DNA of 16,919 nt from Akkermansiaceae bacterium (GTDB lineage Bacteria; Verrucomicrobiota; Verrucomicrobiia; Verrucomicrobiales; Akkermansiaceae), in the NCBI GenBank assembly GCA_011524615.1, contig WTJZ01000042.1, positions 1 to 16,919 on the forward strand. Reading direction: 5' to 3'. This document shows, one piece after another, positions 7,179 to 15,300 of this stretch. Below the pieces are notes generated by a model, which did not search any database, had not been told where the DNA came from, and saw nothing but the letters and a program-made list of their open reading frames with translations. Both the position numbers and the translations under genes were made by a program. Positions within the stretch are counted from its first letter, which is position 1; each line of letters opens with the position of its first letter.

Positions 7179-8078
7179 ATGAGAAGCCTACTTAGTATTA
7201 AAGAACTTACCCCACGAATCCTCTCCGACCTCATCTACAGTGCTGCGGACTTTAAGCTGATTCGTGACAGCCACGACAAGCCACTCGCCGGACAGACCTG
7301 GGGAATGATCTTTAATAAGTCATCGACGAGAACTCGTCTCTCCTTTGAGGTGGGTATCCATGAGCTCGGTGGTAATGCCCTCTTCCTCTCTGCGAATGAT
7401 CTCCAACTCGGACGTGGAGAGCCGATTAAGGATACAGCCCGTGTCATGGGACGTATGATCCACGGCCTCATCATCCGCACATATGACCAGCAAGATCTCG
7501 TAGACTTTGCCCAATGGGGAAAGATCCCAGTCGTCAATGCTCTCACGGATGACGAGCACCCATGCCAGATTCTCGCAGACCTTCTTACGGTTCAGGAGAT
7601 CTTGGGAACTTGGGAAGACAAGAAGATCGCCTTCGTCGGTGATGGATATTCTAACATGAGCATCTCATGGATGTGGGCGGCTAAACACCTAGGGTTCGAG
7701 TTCGTCATCGCGGCTCCAGAGTCATGTCAACCACCTGCAGAATTCCTCGCAGAACTCGACGCGCCAAATGTGACGATCACTGATGATCCGCAACAAGCAG
7801 TAGAAGGTGCACACGTGATCAATACAGATGTATGGCTCAGCATGGGACAAGAGGGACAAGACGAGAAGGAAGCTCTCTTCTCTGGGTTCCAAGTCAACAG
7901 TGACCTCCTCACCTCCGCTGCCAATGACCACATCGTACTCCACTGCCTACCGGCCTACAGAGAGAAGGAAATCTCTGAAGAAGTACTAGAACTCCACGCC
8001 TCAACCATCTTCCAACAAGCAGAGAATCGACTCCATGCCCAAAAGGCAGTGCTCGCTTGGCTAGCACTCAAGGGCTAA
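7179..8078 (+). CDS. argF: Ornithine carbamoyltransferase
   Basis: Catalyses carbamoyl phosphate + ornithine to citrulline, the sixth step of arginine synthesis, in the cytosol. The 299-residue protein shows the carbamoyl-phosphate loop KSSTRTRLSFEVG (47-59), HPCQ (127-130) at the domain joint, the ornithine-binding DVWLSMGQE (217-225), and the HCLPAYREKEI motif (255-265) with its Cys. Length and motifs are those of anabolic ArgF; the SMG loop argues against aspartate carbamoyltransferase. The GTG at 7173 is two codons upstream of the ATG at 7179; the ATG is preferred, neither having a Shine-Dalgarno. Only 6 bp separate its stop from the next gene, a small secreted CxxC protein, so the two are probably co-transcribed although unrelated in function. 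Confidence 0.95.
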   Translation: MRSLLSIKELTPRILSDLIYSAADFKLIRDSHDKPLAGQTWGMIFNKSSTRTRLSFEVGIHELGGNALFLSANDLQLGRGEPIKDTARVMGRMIHGLIIRTYDQQDLVDFAQWGKIPVVNALTDDEHPCQILADLLTVQEILGTWEDKKIAFVGDGYSNMSISWMWAAKHLGFEFVIAAPESCQPPAEFLAELDAPNVTITDDPQQAVEGAHVINTDVWLSMGQEGQDEKEALFSGFQVNSDLLTSAANDHIVLHCLPAYREKEISEEVLELHASTIFQQAENRLHAQKAVLAWLALKG

Positions 8079-8084
8079 CCTCCC

Positions 8085-8468
8085 ATGCGCCCTCTCTCAT
8101 TCATCTTCATCTGCATCGCTCTAGTCCGCATCAGTGGGCTAGATCTTGCGCTCGCACAGATGAATGCATGGGCGCACATGATATACGACCGATCTGAATC
8201 AGGTCTCTCGGTCGCGATCTCATCTACCTTCTCAGGAGAAGCCCCCTGTGAGAAGTGTCTCGAGCTCCAGAAGGAGAAGGAAAAACGAAACGCTCCAGAC
8301 ATCATCAATATCTCCTCTCTGGATAAGCTCAAACTCACGCCCCCTCATGCAACTCACCCGGCCTTACTGTTAGAGGATGCGGTACTGAGCCACAACTTTC
8401 CACCAGCAGCGGTACTGGCAACTATGTTCGAGGATCACCTAGACCCTCCACCTCCCCGCTATTCATAA
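8085..8468 (+). CDS. Small secreted protein with CxxC motif, possible metal-related
   Basis: The 127-aa product starts with a signal-peptide-like stretch (MRPLSFIFICIALVRISGLD through ALAQ, cleavage near residue 25). The mature part begins with a WAHMIYDRSESGLSVAISSTFSGE stretch (about 29-52) and a CEKC pair (C55, C58), followed by a charged helix (LQKEKEKR) and a Pro-rich end. The pattern of a short Trp-Ala-Met segment, GE-PC-xx-C and a charged helix recalls small exported proteins encoded beside copper-linked genes in Gram-negative bacteria (DUF2946-like), but I cannot assign a family firmly. It lies 6 bp after argF and 220 bp before a Met-rich outer-membrane protein. The CxxC and Met/His content suggest soft-metal binding; this is inference. 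Confidence 0.75.
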   Translation: MRPLSFIFICIALVRISGLDLALAQMNAWAHMIYDRSESGLSVAISSTFSGEAPCEKCLELQKEKEKRNAPDIINISSLDKLKLTPPHATHPALLLEDAVLSHNFPPAAVLATMFEDHLDPPPPRYS

Positions 8469-8499
8469 AGTAAACTGGCCTTCATACGCCTAAATAGTC

Positions 8500-8592
8500 C
8501 CTCTCTTCCAAGAGGATGACACCATTGTGTCCTCACATGTTCTGCATGTGCTCTTAATGAAATCACACATCCAGTTACTCCTCACGAGTAAC
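8500..8592 (+). other. Cluster of hairpins in the leader before the outer-membrane protein
   Basis: Three stems lie in a row: GACAC-catt-GTGTC (8518-8531), which extends with GAG/CTC across a bulge; CACATG-ttctg-CATGTG (8534-8550); and GTTACTC-ctcac-GAGTAAC (8574-8592). A competing stem CCTCT/AGAGG (8500-8504 with 8511-8515) overlaps the first. None is followed by a T-run, so they do not form a clear terminator. They may separate expression of the two flanking genes or act as a structured 5' leader. Confidence 0.5.
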
Positions 8593-8688
8593 CTGAGATT
8601 CCCTTCCTATGTGACTCATTGAGTGCCCCCCAGCCTCGGCTATTCCCAGAGGCTCATCCCAAAAATCATTATATACCACTTATACTTT

Positions 8689-9696
8689 ATGAAATATACA
8701 TTTACCATTCTTGCCGCTTCTCTCCTTAACACCTTTGCACACTCATGGACCGCAGCCCGCCCAGACGGGCATGCACCGATCGGCGTCATGGCTGACCACA
8801 TGCACAAGTCAGGTGAATACATGTTCTCCTACCGCTACATGTTCATGAACATGCAGGATAACTACGACGGTACAGAGCAAGTCTCAGCAGCAGACATCTT
8901 CGCCCAAGGATACAGCGTCGCACAAATCGACATGCAAATGCAGATGCACATGTTCGGAGCGATGTACGCACCTACCGATAAGATCACTCTCCTCGCGATG
9001 GCGAACCTCATCAACATGGAGATGCTCCACCAGCGTAATGCGATGATGACTACGATGACCGGAGAGGAATACTTCTCTACCTCTAGCTCGGGTCTAGGAG
9101 ATGTCGCACTCGGCGGACTATTCAAGATCAAGGACTTCGGCCAACAAAGCGTACACGCAGGCCTCAGCCTCATCCTCCCGACTGCAGAAACGGACAAATC
9201 CGACACAATCGGAATGAACGAACTCGTCCTCCCATACCCGATGCAACTCGGAGCTGGCAGCTGGGGGCTCAAGCCATCGCTCACTTACCTCGGTCAAGAC
9301 GGATCGTTCTCATGGGGAGCTCAAGCATCAGCTCACATCCAACTCGCGGATAACGAGAGCGAATACCAACTCGGAGACTCTCTCACCACGACTGCATGGG
9401 GTGCGTATAAGCTCAGCTCAGCATTCAGCACCTCTGTCCGACTCGAAACCAAGTCATGGACAAACATCGAAGGCGCGAATGACGAACTCACAATCATGCC
9501 TACTATGGTTCCTACTGCGGACACCTCCTTACGTGGAGGAAACAAGGTCGACGCCTACCTCGGTCTGAACTACTACCTCTCAGGTCCTAACGTACGATTC
9601 GCGGGCGAAATCGGACAAACACTCTGGCAGGACCTCGATGGACCACAACTAGGGTCTGACTGGTCTCTCACGCTCGGAATCCAATCTGCGTTCTAA
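8689..9696 (+). CDS. Met-rich outer-membrane beta-barrel protein, probable copper-linked transporter family
   Basis: The ATG at 8689 gives 335 aa beginning with a signal peptide (about residues 1-23); the GTG at 8623 would add 22 residues ahead of it and is rejected. Residues 34-123 carry 17 methionines, including an alternating run MQMQMHMFGAM (82-92) that would place Met on one face of a strand. The rest is typical of amphipathic beta-strands (GLGDVALGGLFKI, AWGAYKLSSAF, GGNKVDAYLGLNYYL, LDGPQLGSDWSLTLGI). The protein ends in Phe, as barrels inserted by the BAM machinery do. It matches a recurrent family annotated only as 'transporter', often found next to copper-handling genes. Soft-metal binding is inferred from the Met-rich face. 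Substrate is unproven. A strong terminator follows. Confidence 0.85.
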   Translation: MKYTFTILAASLLNTFAHSWTAARPDGHAPIGVMADHMHKSGEYMFSYRYMFMNMQDNYDGTEQVSAADIFAQGYSVAQIDMQMQMHMFGAMYAPTDKITLLAMANLINMEMLHQRNAMMTTMTGEEYFSTSSSGLGDVALGGLFKIKDFGQQSVHAGLSLILPTAETDKSDTIGMNELVLPYPMQLGAGSWGLKPSLTYLGQDGSFSWGAQASAHIQLADNESEYQLGDSLTTTAWGAYKLSSAFSTSVRLETKSWTNIEGANDELTIMPTMVPTADTSLRGGNKVDAYLGLNYYLSGPNVRFAGEIGQTLWQDLDGPQLGSDWSLTLGIQSAF

Positions 9697-9717
9697 GACA
9701 CCAAACTCATCTTATCA

Positions 9718-9743
9718 GGGGCTCCTATGTGAGCCCCTTTTTT
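9718..9743 (+). terminator. Intrinsic terminator after the outer-membrane protein
   Basis: GGGGCTC (9718-9724), 6-nt loop, GAGCCCC (9731-9737), then six T (9738-9743). It lies 21 bp past the stop codon. It isolates rex from the upstream genes. Confidence 0.95.
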
Positions 9744-9864
9744 ATACCTTCGACACCAGCGGACAGCCTTCTATAAGAGAGGCTACACAGCCCTGCTAAC
9801 CTACTGTGAGCTTCATAAAAAATCCGAGAAGCGCCAATTTTATCTGGTAACGGAGGAATAATTA

Positions 9865-9885
9865 ATGAAAAAGTGCCGTATCTAA
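9865..9885 (+). CDS. Six-codon leader ORF upstream of rex (MKKCRI)
   Basis: ATG AAA AAG TGC CGT ATC TAA is preceded by GGAGGA (9852-9857) with 8 nt from the GGAGG core to the ATG, the best Shine-Dalgarno I noticed in the window. It ends 4 bp before the rex ATG and is in a different frame. rex itself has no ribosome site, so ribosomes loading here could reinitiate on rex. A real leader peptide or chance cannot be decided from one sequence; comparison of related genomes would tell. Confidence 0.4.
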   Translation: MKKCRI

Positions 9886-9889
9886 CACC

Positions 9890-10519
9890 ATGGATAAGTC
9901 CTCTATTTCATCAAAGACCCTCTACCGCTTACTCATCTATCAACGATGCCTCCGTAAGCTCATCGAGAATGGAATAGAAACCGTGAGTTCCTCAGCTCTC
10001 GCAAAAGCAGCTGGGGTGAAGCCCGCCCAGCTACGAAAGGATCTTGCCAACTTTGGTCAAATCGGAACCCGAGGCTTAGGCTATCCTGTAGATGATCTCG
10101 CGGATGCGATTCGAGAGTTCTTAGGCAGCACGAGTCTGCAACCGGTCATCCTTATTGGAGCGGGTAATCTCGGCTCCGCCCTGATGCGTTATGACGGCTT
10201 TAATCGAGGAGGATTCGAGGTCATTGGCGCCTTTGACCTCTTCCCGCAGTCCGTCGCGGGCAAGGACATCACCGTACCAGTCTACCCGATGGACACCTTG
10301 ACCACCTTTATCCAACAGAAGAAGGTCAAGCTGGCGATCCTCTGCGTGCCTGGTGAACACGCTCAAGAGGTAGCTAACACGCTGAGTCTAGCAGGCATCG
10401 GCGGCATTCTGAACTTCTCCCCGACCGTACTGCAGGTACCTCCCTCCGTGACAGTCAATAATGTGGACCTCGCACTAGAGTTAGAGAACCTGAGCTACTT
10501 TGTGACCCAGGAGAGTTAG
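9890..10519 (+). CDS. rex: Redox-sensing transcriptional repressor Rex
   Basis: Rex is a homodimeric repressor that leaves DNA when the NADH/NAD+ ratio rises and so controls fermentation, respiration and NADH oxidation genes. The 209-aa protein has the usual length. The winged helix covers about residues 10-65 (ISSKTLYRLLIYQRC, then SSALAKAAGVKPAQLRKDL, then FGQIGTRGLGYPV). A Rossmann NAD(H) domain follows with GAGNLG (90-95), the FDLFPQ acidic strand end (115-120), and LCVPGEHAQEVA. The C-terminal helix NVDLALELENLSYF is the domain-swapped one of Rex dimers. It stands alone, after a strong terminator, so its targets must be elsewhere; I found no convincing TTGTGAA-N4-TTCACAA site in its promoter. 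The ATG at 9890 lacks a Shine-Dalgarno. Its stop overlaps the end of the convergent gene by 4 bp. Confidence 0.96.
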   Translation: MDKSSISSKTLYRLLIYQRCLRKLIENGIETVSSSALAKAAGVKPAQLRKDLANFGQIGTRGLGYPVDDLADAIREFLGSTSLQPVILIGAGNLGSALMRYDGFNRGGFEVIGAFDLFPQSVAGKDITVPVYPMDTLTTFIQQKKVKLAILCVPGEHAQEVANTLSLAGIGGILNFSPTVLQVPPSVTVNNVDLALELENLSYFVTQES

Positions 10520-11397
10520 TTCCCCTTCAGCTGTTGAGCGACCTCATCCGTCACGACGAAGCGGAGCGTCTGCACACCTTGAACCGCCTCCCCCTCTTGC
10601 ACGAGGTACTCACACACCTTCACAGGTTGCACCCCATTCACCTGAGACATGAGATATACTCTAACACAGAGAGGCTCTGTTCCCTTCGTTGTGGCTGTAT
10701 TGGAGATGGCCAGTTGGAGCTCGTTCATGCCCTGATTAGCCCCCCCAATGATGAGTTCCGCTTCCTTGGCATTAGTGAGGTTATGATTACTCATTCCATT
10801 CACCAGCGCTCGCACATTACGCTCAGGGCAATACACATAGAGCTTAGCAATATACTGCGCTGGACGCGACAGCTCGATACTATTTAGTCTCGTCGGCACT
10901 CCAGGCTCGAACTCCCCATTATCAAGATAACTATAATCCCCAGCCATGAGATCATGACGCAGCTCAGGTAAGGCCGAGAGATTCACATATTCAGCCCCAT
11001 AGAAGCGCCAGTATTGCCCCTCTCGCACATAACTCACCACAAGTAAGTTCTCAGTAGGCTCTCCTCCGATGCCAAAGTCTACCTTCCCAAAGAAGACCGC
11101 CTTCGCCACATTTCCTGTAGCCTTAGCCTTGAGCACCTTTAATTCTCCCAAGGCAGGTGGATTAAAGGGAGAGGCAAAGACCGCAGACGGGTACGACTGA
11201 CGCTCCGAATAGATCCTATTTTTGACATCTCTACGTTTGGTCGAAGCGGTAATAGTTTCCCATATCCGAATATCTTTCTTGACCATTGCCCTCTGCCACA
11301 GTGAATAAGTCTTCTGCAGATCCATCTCCAGCCCATTAGCGAATGTCGCCCCGATCATGACGGCCATCGAAAATAAAACGCGTTGTAACATAGACAT
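10516..11397 (-). CDS. Secreted protein of unknown function
   Basis: The 293-residue product begins with a signal peptide (MSMLQRVLFSMAVMIGATFA, cleavage near residue 20-22). The first half of the mature protein (about 25-150) starts with an amphipathic helix (DLQKTYSLWQRAMVKKD) and goes on to strands including VVSYVREGQYWRFYGAEYV, which fits an NTF2/SnoaL-like cone fold, though only by general look. The second half (about 178-290) is strand-rich with three cysteines (190, 244, 262) and could be a beta-sandwich. No catalytic motif is recognised. The start lies in an inverted repeat shared with the divergent hydrolase gene, so the two may be co-regulated. Ends 4 bp into rex, with no terminator between. 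Confidence 0.8.
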   Translation of the reverse strand: MSMLQRVLFSMAVMIGATFANGLEMDLQKTYSLWQRAMVKKDIRIWETITASTKRRDVKNRIYSERQSYPSAVFASPFNPPALGELKVLKAKATGNVAKAVFFGKVDFGIGGEPTENLLVVSYVREGQYWRFYGAEYVNLSALPELRHDLMAGDYSYLDNGEFEPGVPTRLNSIELSRPAQYIAKLYVYCPERNVRALVNGMSNHNLTNAKEAELIIGGANQGMNELQLAISNTATTKGTEPLCVRVYLMSQVNGVQPVKVCEYLVQEGEAVQGVQTLRFVVTDEVAQQLKGN

Positions 11398-11474
11398 TTG
11401 TAAAATTGTTGGTTATGGAATTACTAGGATTCATCTTCCTTTGAAAAGATAAAACAGCATAATTTACAAATGTC
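11393..11474. repeat. 12-bp inverted repeat carrying both divergent start codons
   Basis: GACATTTGTAAA (11393-11404) and TTTACAAATGTC (11463-11474) are exact reverse complements. Each contains a start codon, so both genes begin TTTACAA-ATG-TC when read in their own direction. The 58 bp between them must contain the promoters. It could be a common operator or translation-start signal for both genes. Confidence 0.6.
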
Positions 11475-12318
11475 AGACCCAGCACCATCAATCATTGGCA
11501 CCACCAGAGATCAGGAAAATCTCAGTAAGGCCGAATATGGAGTCTATGCCAACACAGAACATGGTGACTGTGGGTATTACTGTTTTAAGCCACAGAACCC
11601 TATCAAAAATGCAGCTGGTAAGACCCCAGCGGTGATCTTCTTCCACGGAGGGATGTTTGACCAACGTCTCTCGGCACAATTCGCACCTCATTGCCTCCAC
11701 TTTGCCAACCGTGGAATGATGGCGTTCTCAGTCGAGTACCGAGTGAGCACTAAACACGGTACAAACGCAATGGACTCTCTCCAGGATGCCCGTATGTTTA
11801 TGGACTTCCTGAACCAGAATCAAGACTTCTTCGGGATCGACATCAAGCAAGTCGTCGTCGGCGGTAGTGCGAGTGGCGGCATGCTGGCACTCCACCTAGC
11901 GCTCCGACACAAGCACACGATCCAACACGTCCACCAACTCCCTAGACCGATCGCTTGCATCCTCTACTCCCCTCTCACGAATGCTACGCAGAAAGGCATC
12001 GGACTAGAGTGTTTCCCGTCAAAAGGAGACGCCAAGAAGATGAGCCCAGTCGAGCACTGCGCTAAGGGAGACCCCGCATTGATCCTCTTCCACGGCAAGG
12101 CGGACACTACGATTCCATTCCAACACTCGGAAAAGCTCTTCAAGAAGTGGAAGAGTAAGAGCAAGAACGCAGAACTCGTAGACTTCCAGACCGCTCGCCA
12201 CATCGACTTTAACCTCAATGTGAACCCTGAGTTCTACGAGCAGGCACTACGTTCTGCGGATAACTTCCTCACAGATCTAGAGATCCTCCCTCCAGATCCT
12301 GACGCCTTTTTGGACTAA
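11470..12318 (+). CDS. Alpha/beta hydrolase (esterase-like) with altered nucleophile site
   Basis: The 282-aa protein, without signal peptide and thus cytosolic, has the esterase/lipase (BD-FAE or hormone-sensitive-lipase-like) layout: FFHGG oxyanion motif (57-61), SVEYR strand (87-91), nucleophile elbow VVVGGSASGGMLA (128-140), acid Asp212 in HGKADTTIP (208-216) and His244 in ARHIDFN. The elbow is odd. Aligned with the usual GG-x-S-x-GG pattern (for example GGHSTGG in the other hydrolase here), the nucleophile position is Ala134, flanked by Ser133 and Ser135. Either it is a non-catalytic relative or a neighbouring Ser serves. The start at 11470 lies in the inverted repeat shared with the divergent gene. 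smc follows after 14 bp, so they are probably transcribed together. Confidence 0.85.
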   Translation: MSDPAPSIIGTTRDQENLSKAEYGVYANTEHGDCGYYCFKPQNPIKNAAGKTPAVIFFHGGMFDQRLSAQFAPHCLHFANRGMMAFSVEYRVSTKHGTNAMDSLQDARMFMDFLNQNQDFFGIDIKQVVVGGSASGGMLALHLALRHKHTIQHVHQLPRPIACILYSPLTNATQKGIGLECFPSKGDAKKMSPVEHCAKGDPALILFHGKADTTIPFQHSEKLFKKWKSKSKNAELVDFQTARHIDFNLNVNPEFYEQALRSADNFLTDLEILPPDPDAFLD

Positions 12319-12332
12319 GCCCTCGCCCCCGC

Positions 12333-15300
12333 ATGCGTCTCAAGTCACTGGACATTCATGGCTTCAAGTCCTTTGCGGACAAGACGACGCTAGAGTTTCA
12401 CCACGGCGTCACTGGTGTTGTAGGCCCTAATGGCTGTGGTAAGTCCAATGTCGTCGATGCCATCAGATGGGTTCTCGGAGAGACGTCTGCTAAGGCCCTC
12501 CGCGGTGGAGAAATGTCTGACGTCATCTTTAATGGCACTGACCACCGCAAGGCCTCAGGAATGGCCTCCGTGACGTTAACATTGACCGAATGTGAGGAGG
12601 CACTAGGCTCCAGCTTTCATGAGGTTGCGATCACACGTCGTGTATACCGCGACGGTAAGAGTGAATACCGAATCAATAACGCACTCTGCCGGCTCAAGGA
12701 TATCCACAACCTCTTCCTCGACACTGGCATTGGCCGATCCTCCTACTCCGTCATGGAACAGGGCAAGATCGACCAACTCCTGTCCTCCAAGCCTGAAGAA
12801 CGGCGCTCCGTCTTTGAAGAAGCCGCTGGTATCTCTAAGTTCAAGAAGGAGAAGAAGGAGGCTCTCCGGAAACTAGAGCACACGTCGCACAATCTCCTAC
12901 GCGTCTCTGATGTCATGCAAGAACAGGAGCATAGACTGCAGAGCCTAGAGCGCCAAGTCGGCAAGGCTCGCAGTTACCAGTTCCTCCGCGACCAAATCCG
13001 CACGCTAGAGATCCACCTCGCCCACCAAGAACTCAGCGAGCTCCAGACTCAGAACAGAAGCCTCCAGGAACAACTCACCCAACTCCAGAGTCAAACCGAA
13101 GAGCAAGAGCGAATCATCCCAGCCCTAGAGCAGCAATGCCAATCGCTGAGACTAGAGAGTACCACCCACGCGAATCACATCTCTAGTAAGAAGAACTCGA
13201 TCACAGAAAATGAGTCCGCAATCCTCCGCGCCGAAAGTGAACTGCATCTCAACCGCGAACGCCGTACCGACTACCAAGATCGTAGCCAACGCTACCAGCA
13301 AGAAGTCGCCGAGAGTCAGGTTCTCGTATCAGAACTACGACAAGAGCTAACGCGACTCATACACGAACATGAACGCTCCACCTCAGAGGTCTCGACATAC
13401 CGTCTAGCCCTAGACGCACATCGCGCAACTCTCACCGAAGGCAAGCAACAACTCGCCACGGCAGAGGAGGCCCTCAACCAGACACGCCGCCAATTCATCG
13501 AGTACGAACGCACGCTCAGCACTCTCATCGCTAAGCAAGAAGCACTCGCTCAGCAACACATTCAACTCTCGGATAGAGCTCAAGACCTCCACAAAGAGCA
13601 AGAGGCTCTTAACGAGAGTCAGGAACATACCCGCCAAACCCGTGAGCAACAACACACCCTCCTCACCACCCTCTCAGGAGAACTCCCCCGACTAACACAG
13701 GCTCTGGAGCTCACCAAACAAGAGGCCGAGACCCTCGACTCAGTAATACAAGAGCAAGAACTGGAATTAAAGGAGCATGATTCACAACTCCAAGCCAAAC
13801 AGCAACGACAACAGTTCCTCCTCGACCTCCTGACCTCCGGTGAGCACCTCAGCTCTGGAGCGCAGGCCGTCCTACATACTCATGAAGCGCTCGAGCCAGT
13901 GCGCTCGCACCTACACGGCACGCTCTCTGAGACGCTGAGAACAGACGCTCAGTTCACCATCGCGATCGAATCAGCGCTAGGACAAGCCCTCTCCGCGATC
14001 ATTGTCCCCGACCTGCAGACTGCCCAATCGATCCTAGAACACACGTCTGACCTCGGACATGTAGCGCTCCTTCCTAGTGACGCACTCGAGCCCACTTCCC
14101 CACAGCTCGACCTCCCCCCTCACTGCCATCATGCGAGTAGCGTCATCGAGAGCCCTCACGCAGCAGTCCATGCGCTCCTCTCGCATACTATTATCGTTCC
14201 AGACCTTCACTCTGCCGTCCCATTACGCGCGCACCACCCAGACTATACCTACGCGACTCTCACTGGAGAGCTCTGGTCACCTACGGGCCTACTCACGGGA
14301 GGTTCACAGAGCGCAGTCTCACCATTACAAATTCAGGCCGAATTAGACGAACTCAATCTCCAACTCCCTATTCTAGAGGAACAAGTCAGTAAGCTGAACG
14401 ATCAAATCGCAGGCTCACATACGGAACGCACCTCCTATCGCACTCGCGTCGAGCAGCACCAACAGGAACTCCAAGAGCGCACGATCGAGACCAAGACGCT
14501 CACAAACGAGTGCCAACTCCTCGATAAAGAACTCGCCCGCCTAGAGCATCAGCTATCCCGCCACACTCAAGAAAAAGGACAACTAAACGACCAGCAAGCA
14601 GAAGCAACCTCCAGGCTCCGTGATCTCCAACAGGAGGAGCAATCTACTCTAAGCCTGCGAGATACGCTGCAGTCACGCATCGATGAGCAGTCTCAATCCT
14701 ACCAACAGAGTCAGCAACATGTAGAACACCTCCACCAAACCGTTACAGATGCGCAAACCCAATTAGCCGTAGAGCAGCGAACCCTAGACGCCCTCTACCA
14801 CCAACAGCAACCCATCAAAAAGCGCCTCACGGAACTAGATCAACTCATCAGACGACGCGAAAGCGAATGCCTCAAACTAGAGGAGCAAATCCTCGCATCT
14901 GAGAGTCGAGACACCGAACTGCAGTCGTCACTCACTCAACGACGCGCCGAGATCCTGCAGCTCCATGAAGAGCTGCAACAACATCAGGATCAGAATACGC
15001 ACACGCTATCGACACTCACAACCAAAGAGCAAGAACTCCACAAGGTCAGGCAGGCACTCCTGAAGCTATCCGAACAAAAAGGACAAGAAGACCTCTCGCG
15101 TGCCAAGCTCGACCTCAAGATCGAAAGTGTCACCACCCGTATCAAGGAGCGCTACACCGTAGACCTCCCACACTTCAGCCCAGACCTCGCCTCACTCTCC
15201 ACACTCCTAGAAGCAGCCGACCATGCGAGACTCCAGAACTGGGACGAGATCGACTGGATCATTATCGAGGACCTGCTCACCTCTGCTCAACAACAACTTA

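Noticed and set aside
8623..8688. GTG at 8623 as start of the Met-rich barrel
   Set aside because: It would add 22 residues in front of a clear signal peptide; the ATG at 8689 starts directly at it.
9809..9826. Possible Rex operator (TGTGAGCTTCATAA) in the rex promoter
   Set aside because: The half-sites resemble TTGTGAA/TTCACAA, but the spacing is 2 instead of 4 and several bases differ.
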